From the NCBI GenBank assembly GCA_049841135.1, contig JASGHK010000004.1, positions 124,001 to 188,000 on the forward strand: a DNA stretch of 64,000 nucleotides, read 5' to 3'. Position numbers and translations under genes: made by a program. Below, one piece after another: positions 47,067 through 55,084 of the stretch (positions within the stretch are counted from its first letter, which is position 1; each line of letters begins with the position of its first letter). The notes under the pieces were generated by a model, which was not told the DNA's origin, searched no databases, and worked only from the letters and a program-made list of their open reading frames with translations. The stretch is from JACRCT01 sp049841135. GTDB taxonomy: Bacteria; Myxococcota; Myxococcia; Myxococcales; UBA5297.

Positions 47067-47728
47067 AACGACGCCTGCTTCGAGTCCTTCATCTCTTCGC
47101 CTTCGAAGCCGCGCTGACGGCGCTGGCGACCGCAGCCGGAGTCCATCTCCTCGCCCTCGGGCTGTGGGGGACCGCGCTCCTCGTGCTGCTGGTGAGCGTT
47201 GCCGGCAGCGCCGCCGGCGCCCTCGTCGCGCTGCGCTCGGGCGACCTGCGCATGGCCTGGCGCTGCCCCAGGCTCGACGCGCTGGCCCTGCACGCCGACT
47301 CGGCAGACGCGCCGTGGGAGGCGCTCGTCGCCGCGGACCAGGCGCTCGCCGCGCTCGAGACTGCCGGCACCTACCGCGAGTTCTTCCCCGAGGCGAGGCG
47401 TCACCTCGTCCAGTCCGCCTTCCGCGCCCTCGCCGCCTACCGCCTCGCCGAGCGCGCGCTCGACGCGCTGCGCGAAGCTCCCGAAGGCACGGCCCGCGAA
47501 CGCCTCGCCGCGCAGGAGGCCACCGCGCGCCGCGAGGTCGAGAGCCTCACCGCCGTCCTCAAGGACCTCAAGGCCCGCATCGTCGCGGCGACCGCGCCGG
47601 TCCTCGAAGGCGACGCGGGCCCCGAGCTGCGCGAGCTCGGCTCCCAGACCGAGCTGCTCGCAGTGGCCATCGACGACCTGCACCGCGCGCCCGAAGCCCT
47701 TCCCTTCTCCGTTCCGAACAGGAGCTAG
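47063..47728 (+). CDS. Membrane protein with coiled-coil tail
   Basis: 221 residues from GTG 47063, overlapping the propeller stop (GTGA). Two TM helices (~12-32 and ~35-55) followed by a long helical region ('ERLAAQEATARREVESLTAVLKDLKARIVAATAPVL', ~140-190). It should expose a coiled coil on one side of the membrane and anchor the operon's protein complex. No named family. Confidence 0.78.
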   Translation: MKRRLLRVLHLFAFEAALTALATAAGVHLLALGLWGTALLVLLVSVAGSAAGALVALRSGDLRMAWRCPRLDALALHADSADAPWEALVAADQALAALETAGTYREFFPEARRHLVQSAFRALAAYRLAERALDALREAPEGTARERLAAQEATARREVESLTAVLKDLKARIVAATAPVLEGDAGPELRELGSQTELLAVAIDDLHRAPEALPFSVPNRS

Positions 47729-47734
47729 CGACCC

Positions 47735-48291
47735 ATGCGACACCCTGCCCTGCGCCTCTTCCAGCTGCTCTGCGCCGCCACCGTCACCGTCGTCGCCGCC
47801 GTCGCGCGCCCCCTGCCTGCCCCGCCCGAGCGGCCGGTCTGGCTCAGCGTCCTCGGCGAGTCGGAGCTTCTCCGACGGCTCGTGGTTTGGCGTCGACCTG
47901 CTGCAGGCTCCGGACGCGTCGATCGACCGATTCCAGAATCTCCGTGCGCCCCGAGCGTGCGGTCCGCGTTCGCCTCGAGGCCGTCACCGACGGGCAGGTC
48001 GAGCAGCTCTACCCGGCGCATTCCGGTGACGCCGTCCTCGGCGCCGGGCGCACCTGGGCCATGCCCGGGCCGCGCGCGTTCTACGAGGTGCGCGGTCACG
48101 CGAAGCTGCGGTTGGTCGTCGCCGCCGAGAACGGCGCGACCGGGGCCGACGTTCCCGCTCGGCTCTCGGGGGTCTCGCACTCCATCAGCGCTCCGCTCAC
48201 CGACGGCTCGACCGCGAAGGTGGTCGAGCGCTCGCTGCTGACGCCGCCGACGGGCCAGGCCGTTCTGGAGATCCCTCTGTTCGGCCGATAG
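47735..48291 (+). CDS. DUF4384-like secreted protein (frame restored at ~47868 and ~47937)
   Basis: About 184 residues after two corrections: GAGCTTC 47864-47870 to GAGCTC and AGAATC 47935-47940 to AGATC. The signal peptide (~1-25) is followed by a beta-sandwich: 'DGSWFGVDLLQAPDAS', 'RAVRVRLEAVTDGQVEQLYPAHSGDAVLGAGRTWAMPG'. The last part matches DUF4384-type domains (small beta domains in surface and signalling proteins). ATG 47735 is seven bases after the previous stop, so it is part of the VIT-VWA operon. Without the corrections only fragments in three frames remain. Confidence 0.75.
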
Positions 48292-48297
48292 CGCGGT

Positions 48298-49584
48298 CTA
48301 CCGCTCAGCCTTCGCCCGCGAGAAGTTGCCGATGGACAGCCACGGCGCCGTGCGGCACAGCCGCGCGAGCATCGCCTTGACGCCCATCGGCTCGCCCTGG
48401 GCGCCCAGGCTCCGGGCGAGCCCGACGTAGTCGTCAGCGTCGATGCACAGCGAGCGGGCCTGCACCTGGTCCACGTGGTGGCGGACGATGAGCTTCTCGA
48501 GGAGCGCGACCTCGCCGGCCCGGTCGGTCACCCCCGGGAGGATGAGCAGGTTGAGCGCGAGGTACGCCTTCTTCTTTCGCGCCACCTTCAGCGAGCGCTC
48601 CACGTCGGCGAACGAGTAGCCCACGGGGCGGTAGTAGGCGGCGTAGAGCTCGGGGTGGGCCGAGTTGAGGCTCACCCGCACCGCGTCCAGGCCCGCGTCG
48701 AACAGCTCCGCGAGCGCCTCGGTGCGGCTCGCGTTGGTGTTGATGTTGATCGACCCGCGCTGGGTGCGGCTTCGCATCAGGCGCACCGCCTCGGCCAGGA
48801 CCTTCCCGCGGGTCAAGGGCTCGCCCTCGCAGCCCTGGCCGAAGCTGACCATCACCCGGCCGCGCGCGTGCGTCAGGTGGTGGGCGCCAACGTCCGCCAG
48901 CTCCTCGGCGGACGGCGGCGCTGGGATCCGCTCCATGGAGGAGACCGGGCCGCCCGAGCGCGTCTGGCTGATGCACCCCAGGCAGCGGGCGTTGCACCCG
49001 GTGGACGACGGCAGCCCGCCCTCGTCTCGCTCGTAGAAGACGTTCTGGGCCGTGAAGCAGCGGTACTCGAGCGCGCAGCGTCGCAGCTGGAGGAGGACGC
49101 GGTTGCCCGGTGCCCGGGCGAGCGCTCGGTCGATCCGCTTCTCGAGATCGGCCGTGCCGAAGCGGCTCGGGTTCCAGTGGCTGCGGCGGTCGGTGCGCAT
49201 CGCCCAGACCACCGGGCCCTTCGCTCCCCAGCCCGCTGCGGCGTAGGCCCACTGCGGCAGGGGCGGCCCCTTCTCGCGGCGCGCCGCCGGCAGGAACGTC
49301 CGGGTCCACCCTGGGGGCAGGACCGCGGCGACCGCGTCGGGGGCGAACGAGCGGCCGCCCTCCGGGTCGCGGAAGCGGTCCAGCACCTGGACCTCGCCCG
49401 TCTCCGGGTCGAGGCCCAACGGGCGGCGACCTGGGAGGTGCACCAGCTTGGCAAACTCGGGCAGGGCGACCGGTGCCTCGCTAGGAATCAGCAGGTCGTC
49501 GCCGGAGCGGCCCACGGACAGCAGCGTGGGGTGTTCGAGGATGGTGCCGGCGGGGGTGGCGAAGAGGAGCTTGGGAAGTCGCAT
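48298..49584 (-). CDS. Radical SAM protein
   Basis: 428 residues. The radical-SAM cluster lies mid-protein: 'STGCNARCLGCIS' (C-x3-C-x2-C, ~residues 197-207), followed by 'RGRVMVSFGQGCEGEPL' and the SAM-binding region 'GSININTNASRTEALAELFDAGLDAVRVSLNSAHPELY'. The first ~190 residues have no cluster and look like a substrate- or partner-binding domain ('PTLLSVGRSGDDLLIPSEAPVALPEFAKLVHLPGRRPLG'). The substrate is unknown. It converges on the VIT-VWA operon with a 6-base gap; no SPASM Cys set is evident. Confidence 0.9.
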   Translation of the reverse strand: MRLPKLLFATPAGTILEHPTLLSVGRSGDDLLIPSEAPVALPEFAKLVHLPGRRPLGLDPETGEVQVLDRFRDPEGGRSFAPDAVAAVLPPGWTRTFLPAARREKGPPLPQWAYAAAGWGAKGPVVWAMRTDRRSHWNPSRFGTADLEKRIDRALARAPGNRVLLQLRRCALEYRCFTAQNVFYERDEGGLPSSTGCNARCLGCISQTRSGGPVSSMERIPAPPSAEELADVGAHHLTHARGRVMVSFGQGCEGEPLTRGKVLAEAVRLMRSRTQRGSININTNASRTEALAELFDAGLDAVRVSLNSAHPELYAAYYRPVGYSFADVERSLKVARKKKAYLALNLLILPGVTDRAGEVALLEKLIVRHHVDQVQARSLCIDADDYVGLARSLGAQGEPMGVKAMLARLCRTAPWLSIGNFSRAKAER

Positions 49585-49654
49585 GAGCCGAAAATTTTGG
49601 GTCCGGGGAAGTGCGCGCTAAGATACCAGCGGTCCGACGAGAGGGCTCGACGAC

Positions 49655-50104
49655 TTGAGCGACGCCGCTAGATCCGGCTGGCCAGACGAGGCGACCAACA
49701 GGCCATCGCGGAGCTGCTTCGGCAGCTCGGATACGCCGATGCGGGCGACTCGCATACCCAGCTCTGGGTCCTCAACCACCCCGAGATCTTCGTCTTCGTC
49801 GCCACCGACCACCTGGACAAGGCCATCGGCTTCATCAGCGTCTCGCTCCACCCTCAGCTGAGGTTGCGCGGGCGCATCGCCACCATCGACGAGCTGGTGG
49901 TCGCCGAGTCCTGGCGCAAGAAGGGCGTGGGCAGCCGGCTCATCGCCACCGCCGTCTCGCGCGCCAAGGAGCTGCAGGCCAAGCGGATCGAGCTGCTCAC
50001 CGCTCCCGACCGCGCCGCCGCCGGCCGCGAGTTCTTCAAGCGCAACGGCTTCGCCGAGGCCGACACCGCGGTCGTGCGCTTGACCGAGGCTCGAGAAGAA
50101 GTAG
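49655..50104 (+). CDS. GNAT acetyltransferase (frame restored at ~49672 and ~50089)
   Basis: About 149 residues after two corrections: AGATC at 49670-49674 needs an extra A (giving AARIRLARRGDQQAIAELL), and GAGGCTC 50086-50092 reads GAGCTC (giving LTELEKK-stop). The GNAT core is clear: 'ELVVAESWRKKGVGSRLIATAVSRAKEL' (acetyl-CoA loop, K-K-G-V-G), and 'GREFFKRNGFAEADT'. TTG 49655 is preceded by GAGAGGG. Without the corrections the frame runs on to 50460 through an intergenic repeat, which is clearly artificial. Substrate unknown. Confidence 0.8.
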
Positions 50105-50154
50105 CCACGGGCCGGCTGGCGTGGGCATCCCTGCCGTTAACTTCAGCGCGCGGA

Positions 50155-50320
50155 CCTCACCCCCGGCCCCTCTCCAGCTTCGTGGAGAGGGGTGACTCCC
50201 TGTCACGAACGCGCTCGACCTGGGCCCCCTCGGCTTCGTTCAATCGCGTGATTGCCTCCACAGGGTGCAGGTCCGAGTTCCCCCTCTCCGCGAAGCCGGA
50301 GAGGGGGTCAGGGGGTGAGG
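50155..50320. repeat. Palindromic element with two internal hairpins
   Basis: Left arm 'cctcac' plus CCCCTCTCC/GGAGAGGGG hairpin; right arm CCCCTCTCC/GGAGAGGGG plus 'gtgagg'. The outer ends are inverted copies of each other (~23 bp), giving a ~166-bp structure like REP/MITE-type elements of high-GC genomes. It fills the spacer between the GNAT and ferredoxin genes; no gene seen in 50105-50327. Confidence 0.8.
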
Positions 50321-50327
50321 CTCGCCA

Positions 50328-50666
50328 CTACCCGTTCTTCTTGGGCTCGAACGGCTTCATCTTCAGCCGCTCGACGGGCGTCCCGGCCACCAGGTGCGAC
50401 GAGACGATCTCCTCGACGTCGGCCTGGGTCACCTTCCCGTACCAGACGCCCTCCGGATAGACGACGACCGAAGGGCCTTGGGCGCAGGCGTCCAGGCACC
50501 CGGAGGCGTTGACGCGGACCTTGCCGGCCAGCCCCTTCTCCTTCGCCGCCTTCTTCAGCGCCGCCAGGACCGGCTCGGAGCCGCGGGCCTTGCAGCAGCC
50601 TCGCGGATCGCTCGCGGGGCGCTCGTTGGTGCAGACGAAGACGTGTCGCTCGTAGGGAGGAGGCAT
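50328..50666 (-). CDS. Thioredoxin-fold [2Fe-2S] ferredoxin
   Basis: 112 residues. 'HVFVCTNERPASDPRGCC' and 'VRVNASGCLDACAQGPSVVVYPEGVWYG' carry the four cluster Cys spaced as in NuoE/thin [2Fe-2S] ferredoxins. Acts as a small electron carrier. The preceding gene's partner is unclear; the nearest oxidoreductases are on other transcripts. Starts at ATG 50666, ends next to a palindromic repeat. Confidence 0.9.
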   Translation of the reverse strand: MPPPYERHVFVCTNERPASDPRGCCKARGSEPVLAALKKAAKEKGLAGKVRVNASGCLDACAQGPSVVVYPEGVWYGKVTQADVEEIVSSHLVAGTPVERLKMKPFEPKKNG

Positions 50667-50704
50667 GACGTTGGATTAACGCACGTGGCGGGCGAGATCC
50701 ACCG

Positions 50705-51883
50705 TCAGGTCCGGGCCGTCCGCTCCCAGGTCGCCCCCTGGGCATGCCGCAGCCAGCGCCAGAACCCGACGGCCAGCGCCGCGTTCATGGAGACGAGGTA
50801 GCGCGCGGCGCTCGCGGCCCGGCGCAGCTTCCCGGTGAGCCGGTCGCTCATGCCCAGCAGCGCCAGGGCATAGAACGACAGTTGGCCCAGCAGCAGCGCG
50901 CCGTAGAGCGGGTGGCGCGGCGCCAAGAGCACGTTGGAGACGAGCGCCAGCGCCATCAGGAACGGCGCCAGCCAGCGCAGCACCTTGTGCGAGAAGAAGG
51001 CGTAGGCCGGGAACGGCGCTCGCCACGGCAGCAGCAGGCCGGCATGCCGCTGCAGCGCCTGGAAGTTGCCGGCGGAGATCCGCGCGCGGCGGTCGAACTC
51101 CTTGGCGTAGTCCTCGGTCGTCTCTTCGTAGGCCACGGCCTCCGGCTCGTAGACGACCTGGTAGCCGCGCTCGAGCAGGCCCACCGGCAGGACGAAGTCG
51201 TCGACCACGGTGTCCTCGGGCAGCCGCTCGAAGAGCGCCCGCCGGATGGCGTAGAGGCCGCCGTTGGCGCCCATCACCGCGCCGTGCGAGCCCTCCCAGT
51301 GCTTGAGGAGCGTCTCGTAGGACCAGTAGAGGCTCTCCTCGTACTCGCGGCGCCGGCGGTTGTAGAGCTTGAGCCGGCCGACGACCGCGCCGACCTCGGG
51401 ATCGAGGAAGCGGCGGACCAGGGCACGCAGGGCCCGCTTGTCGATCATCGTGTTGGCGTCGGTGAGGACGACGATCTCCCCGGAGGCGGCGGGGATGCAC
51501 CGGTTGAGCACCGAGACCTTGCCGCCCCGCGGCGCCGCCGAGAGCTTTACCCGCGGGTCGGGGCAGGCGGTGACGAACTCGTCGGTGCCGTCGGTCGAGC
51601 CGTCGCTGCCGACCACCACCTCCAGCAAGCCCTCGGGGTAGTCGAACGACAGGCTGTTCTCGAGCTTGGCCGCGATGACCTCGGCCTCGTCGTGGGCGGG
51701 GACGATGAGCGTCACTTTCGGGGTGTAGGCCTCGCCGCGCCGGCTCCGGCGGTCGAGCCCCTGCACCAGGTAGCGGCGCAGCCCATTGGCCTGGCGTGCC
51801 GCGTCGAACAGCAGCAGGGAGAGCGGATAGAGGAAATAGGTGTGCGCCAGCAGCAGCACCGAAATGAAGAAGACGCCCGCCAT
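50705..51883 (-). CDS. Membrane glycosyltransferase family 2
   Basis: 392 residues. TM helix at the N-terminus (~4-26), GT2 catalytic domain ('VTLIVPAHDEAEVIAAKLENSLSFDYPEGLLEVVVGSDGSTDGT', DxD-like 'VLTDANTMI', 'QRHAGLLLPW' corresponding to the Q-x-x-R-W region) and three to four C-terminal TM helices. Polymerises or transfers sugars at the inner membrane, likely for exopolysaccharide. It is isolated from other polysaccharide genes here. Ends 39 bases before the ferredoxin start on the same strand. Confidence 0.9.
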   Translation of the reverse strand: MAGVFFISVLLLAHTYFLYPLSLLLFDAARQANGLRRYLVQGLDRRSRRGEAYTPKVTLIVPAHDEAEVIAAKLENSLSFDYPEGLLEVVVGSDGSTDGTDEFVTACPDPRVKLSAAPRGGKVSVLNRCIPAASGEIVVLTDANTMIDKRALRALVRRFLDPEVGAVVGRLKLYNRRRREYEESLYWSYETLLKHWEGSHGAVMGANGGLYAIRRALFERLPEDTVVDDFVLPVGLLERGYQVVYEPEAVAYEETTEDYAKEFDRRARISAGNFQALQRHAGLLLPWRAPFPAYAFFSHKVLRWLAPFLMALALVSNVLLAPRHPLYGALLLGQLSFYALALLGMSDRLTGKLRRAASAARYLVSMNAALAVGFWRWLRHAQGATWERTART

Positions 51884-51891
51884 CCCCTGCC

Positions 51892-51991
51892 CTCCCTCTC
51901 CTTCTTCAGGAGAGGGAGTCGAGCAAGAAGGACACCAAGGGCGGTTGTGGGGCGCGGGCGCTCGGCCGGCTGGGAAAACGGTTTCCCAGCC
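51892..51991. terminator. Two perfect hairpins between glycosyltransferase and TMMFG-repeat genes
   Basis: CTCCCTCTCC/GGAGAGGGAG at 51892-51918 and GGCTGGGAAA/TTTCCCAGCC at 51968-51991, both 10-bp perfect stems, downstream of the minus-strand stop at 52007. They probably end that transcript before the glycosyltransferase gene. Neither has a long T-tract. Confidence 0.6.
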
Positions 51992-52006
51992 AGTGACCCC
52001 GAAAAC

Positions 52007-54361
52007 CTACTTGTTCGCCGCCTTCTCGTTGGCGGCCTTCTCCTCGGCCGCCTTCTCTTCGGCGGCGCGCTGAGCGGCCTTCTCCTCGGCCTTCTTGGCC
52101 GCGGCGACGGCCTCGGCGATCTCCGCCTTGAGCTTCTGGGCGACGTCGTGCTCGGGGTTGAGCTTGAGGAGCTTGTCGAGCTCGGCGTTGGCCAGGTCGT
52201 ACTCCTTGCTGGCGAAGTAGACCTTGCCCAGGAAGAGGTACGCGCGCAGCAGCTTCGGGTCCTTCTGCAGCGCGGCGTCGGCGGCGAGCTTGGCCTTGTC
52301 GCGGTCGGCGGGCGTGACGCGCTGCTGGGCGTAGCGGCCGGCGACGGCCAGGTCGGCGAAGGCGCGGGCGTCGTCGTGGAGCACGTTCCGGTCGTCGGGG
52401 TTCTTCCGGTAGAACTCGGCCAGCTTCTCGGTCGCGTCCTGCCCCTTCGAGGCGTAGTAGAGCGCGGAGGCGCGGAAGACCGAGGTCCCGTCGCCGGCGG
52501 CGCCGAGCTTCTCGACCAGGGCCTTGGAGCTCTTGAGCAGCTCGCCCGACTTCTCGTCGTGCTTGGCCGCCTCCTGCTGCAGCGGCTCGTAGACGGCCTT
52601 GATTCTGATCATCTCCTCGCGCAGCGCGTTGGCCTTGGTGCGCCAGTCCGCGGGCTCCTTCTTCTCCTCGAGCTTGGTCAGGTCCTTGGAGAGCTGCTGG
52701 TATTGGGCGAGCAGCCGGCGGGTCTCGTCGCGCAGGTCCTGGTTCATCAGCACGTGCGCCACCATCAGGTTCGCGCGGGCGGGCACGAACTCCGGCGCCT
52801 TGGCGAGCAGCTGATCCCACTGCTGGATGGCCTGCTCGATCGACTTCGCGTCGTCGCGCTTGAGCAGCTCCCAGGCCTTGCCGTCCGCGGCGACGAGCGC
52901 CGGGTCGGCGGGCGGGGTGCGCATCTTCAGGAACATGATCGCCGCGACGGTCACGAAGATGAGCAGGACCAGCACGCCCAGGATGACCGGCACCTTGCGC
53001 TGGCGCTTCTTGAGCGACAGCTGCAGCTCCATCGTCGACGACCCCACCAGGGGCTGCGGAGGAGCTCGCGGCGGCTGGGGCATGGGGACGGGCGCTGGCG
53101 CCGGGGCTGGCGCGGGACGGCCGCGCTTGGTGCGAGGCGCCTCGGCCGTCTCGGCCTGCGGGGCCATCCAGGCCGGCGCTTGAGCGGCGGGCTGCTGCGG
53201 AGGCAGCGGCGCCAGGCTCGGGTCGGTCACGCCCACGTCTCCAGCACCCTCCTCCAGGTGCTCGGGCCCTCCGGAGACGGTCTCGGCCTCGGGCTGGAAG
53301 GGCTCCGGCTCGGGCGCTGGCTTCTTCGCGGCAGGCTTGGCCGCGGCGCGAAGCGGCGCGGGAGGCGTCCGATCCGTCTGCTGCGGAGCTGCACCCGCGC
53401 TGCCGACGGACCCGAACATCATCGTGCTCGAGGCCGATGGAGGAATGGCCGCGGGCGGCGGGCCATCAGGCCGCGGGACCTCGGAGGCCGCGCCGAACAT
53501 CATCGTGTTGTTCGCGCGGGGGGCGGGGGTCGGAGTCGGGACCGGAGCCGGCGTCTTGGCGGCGAACGGCGACTCGCCGAACATCATCGTCGAGCTCGCG
53601 GCGTTGGGGGCCGGCGCAGGGGCCGCGGCCGGAGCGGCGGCGGGCGCCTTGTCCGCGAAGGGCGACTTCCCGAACATCATCGTCGAGGCAGACCCCGCGG
53701 CGTCCGCCGGCGGCGAGGACGGGGCTGGCGGGCCCTCGAACGGCGACCGGGCGAAGAGCAAGGTCGCGCCCTGGTCCGGCGAGGCCTGGGGGTTTGCAGC
53801 CTGCGGCCCCACGCCGCCGAACATCTGCGTGGCGTGAGATCCCGAGGGAGCCGCGGCCGGGCCGCCGACAGCGCCGAACATCATGGTGGAGCTGGGGTTG
53901 CCGGCCATCGGGGCCGGAGCGGCGGCGGGAGCCGGAGTGGGCACCGGACCGGCAGCTCCTGCGCCACCAAACATCATCGTGGCGTGCGGGCTCGCGGAAG
54001 GCGCCGGCGCGCGGGGAGCCGGTGCTGGGGCAGGCGTGGGCGCGGCGCCGCCGAACATCATGGTGGAGTGCGGGGCGGCGGCCGGCGGAGGAGCTGCGGC
54101 GCCCTGGGCGCCGAACATCATCGTCGAGCGCCGATCGTCGGCGGGAGCTGCCGCAGCGGCCGCATGGGGAGTCGGCATCCGCGGCATCGGCTTGGGCGGC
54201 GCGGTGGGCTTGGGCGCGGGCGCAGCGGCGACGGCCCCCGGCGGCGGCTTGGCGGTGAAGACGAGCCCGCAACGGGTGCACTGCACGGGCGCGCCACCAG
54301 GCGGGATGAGCTTGTCGTCGAGGACGTAGACCGTACTGCACCGCTCGCACGAAATCTGCAC
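52007..54361 (-). CDS. Zinc-ribbon / TMMFG-repeat / TM / TPR protein
   Basis: 784 residues from GTG 54361 (AGGTAGGG upstream). N-terminal zinc ribbon 'ISCERCSTVYVLDDKLIPPGGAPVQCTRCGLVF'; a ~370-residue Pro/Ala-rich linker with ten copies of (S/A/N)T-x-MF-G or close variants (RSTMMFG, HATMMFG, HATQMFG, NNTMMFG, SSTMMFG ...; one GATLLFA), most followed by GG or SPF; a further STMEL before a TM helix (~440-462); a C-terminal ~300-residue helical TPR-like region; and an Ala/Glu/Lys coiled tail. It has the same plan as the 40.1-kb protein. Thr-centred repeats suggest phospho- or docking sites; untested. Confidence 0.85.
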   Translation of the reverse strand: MQISCERCSTVYVLDDKLIPPGGAPVQCTRCGLVFTAKPPPGAVAAAPAPKPTAPPKPMPRMPTPHAAAAAAPADDRRSTMMFGAQGAAAPPPAAAPHSTMMFGGAAPTPAPAPAPRAPAPSASPHATMMFGGAGAAGPVPTPAPAAAPAPMAGNPSSTMMFGAVGGPAAAPSGSHATQMFGGVGPQAANPQASPDQGATLLFARSPFEGPPAPSSPPADAAGSASTMMFGKSPFADKAPAAAPAAAPAPAPNAASSTMMFGESPFAAKTPAPVPTPTPAPRANNTMMFGAASEVPRPDGPPPAAIPPSASSTMMFGSVGSAGAAPQQTDRTPPAPLRAAAKPAAKKPAPEPEPFQPEAETVSGGPEHLEEGAGDVGVTDPSLAPLPPQQPAAQAPAWMAPQAETAEAPRTKRGRPAPAPAPAPVPMPQPPRAPPQPLVGSSTMELQLSLKKRQRKVPVILGVLVLLIFVTVAAIMFLKMRTPPADPALVAADGKAWELLKRDDAKSIEQAIQQWDQLLAKAPEFVPARANLMVAHVLMNQDLRDETRRLLAQYQQLSKDLTKLEEKKEPADWRTKANALREEMIRIKAVYEPLQQEAAKHDEKSGELLKSSKALVEKLGAAGDGTSVFRASALYYASKGQDATEKLAEFYRKNPDDRNVLHDDARAFADLAVAGRYAQQRVTPADRDKAKLAADAALQKDPKLLRAYLFLGKVYFASKEYDLANAELDKLLKLNPEHDVAQKLKAEIAEAVAAAKKAEEKAAQRAAEEKAAEEKAANEKAANK
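53408..54132 (-). repeat. Ten TMMFG-type coding repeats
   Basis: On the plus strand 'ccgaacatcat' recurs at irregular spacing of about 50-130 bases; each encodes a TMMFG or TQMFG pentad within the disordered linker. Spacing is irregular and flanks differ, so this is motif amplification, not a recent perfect tandem repeat, and not a CRISPR. Confidence 0.85.
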
Positions 54362-54406
54362 GGGATGCCCTACCTTTTCAGGAAAAATCGGCGCATCAAT
54401 CTACAC

Positions 54407-54895
54407 CTAGCGCTTGGGCGGCTCTAGTGCAGCGCGCAGCTTCGCGAGTTTTGCCGGGCCGATGCCTTTGACGCTGGCCAGGTCGTCGATCGACCTGAAC
54501 CCGCCCTGGGCGCGCCTCGCCTCCACGATGCGCTCCGCCAGCTTGGCGCCGATGCCCGGGAGCGTCGCGAAGTCGGCGGCGGTCAGTCGATTGAGGTCCG
54601 GGGCCGCGCCGAGCGCTCGCAGGGCTCCCAGGGGCGGTGGCGGGTCTTTGCCCTTCGACTCACCGCCGCACTGGACCCGCTGCGGCTGGTCCGCCCAAGC
54701 GCTTGGATGCTCGCAAGTGGTTGGAGAGCCCCCCTCTTCGCCCCTCGACCCCCAGACCGCCCAAGCCACCGTCAGCGCCAGCAGAGCTGCCAGCGCCCTG
54801 GCTCGCCCGCCCCGATTCTCGTTCTCGCCCGCCGCCATCCCCACCATCCCCGCCGTCCCCGCTTCTCCTCGACCCTGCGACCCTCCGCTCGGCAT
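54407..54895 (-). CDS. ComEA-like helix-hairpin-helix protein
   Basis: 162 residues (or 143 if it starts at the MAAGENEN Met, ~54838). One N-terminal TM helix ('ALAALLALTVAWAVW'), a Gly/Pro linker, then two HhH motifs: 'FATLPGIGAKLAERIVEARRAQGGF' and 'LASVKGIGPAKLAKLRAAL'. This is the ComEA layout: a membrane-anchored DNA-binding protein for DNA uptake. No other competence gene is in view. No strong ribosome-binding site decides the start. Confidence 0.82.
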   Translation of the reverse strand: MPSGGSQGRGEAGTAGMVGMAAGENENRGGRARALAALLALTVAWAVWGSRGEEGGSPTTCEHPSAWADQPQRVQCGGESKGKDPPPPLGALRALGAAPDLNRLTAADFATLPGIGAKLAERIVEARRAQGGFRSIDDLASVKGIGPAKLAKLRAALEPPKR

Positions 54896-54991
54896 GCGAA
54901 GGCCGAGCCACGCCGCCTCCAGCGACCCGGCGTCTAACCGCTGATCATTGCTAGGCTTTGCCAGGCGTGACTCAAGCCTGGGTTAATTGTG

Positions 54992-55019
54992 TTGTCCTTC
55001 GGACGCCCCGTGGTAGAAC
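54992..55019 (+). promoter_or_regulatory. Possible promoter for pfkA
   Basis: TTGTCC (54992-54997), 16-base spacer, TAGAAC (55014-55019), 66 bases before ATG 55085. Each box matches consensus at four of six positions, so this is tentative. A CCAGGC/GCCTGG dyad lies at 54961-54981. Confidence 0.35.
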
Positions 55020-55084
55020 AGCGCCGCCGCCGGGCCCCCACAGTCCGGCGGTCCCGACACGACCTCGAAGGAGCGCATCCAGTC

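Noticed and set aside
49864..50460. Long GNAT reading frame to 50460
   Set aside because: The last ~120 codons run through a palindromic intergenic repeat and antisense to the ferredoxin gene; a GAGCTC correction ends the gene at 50104.
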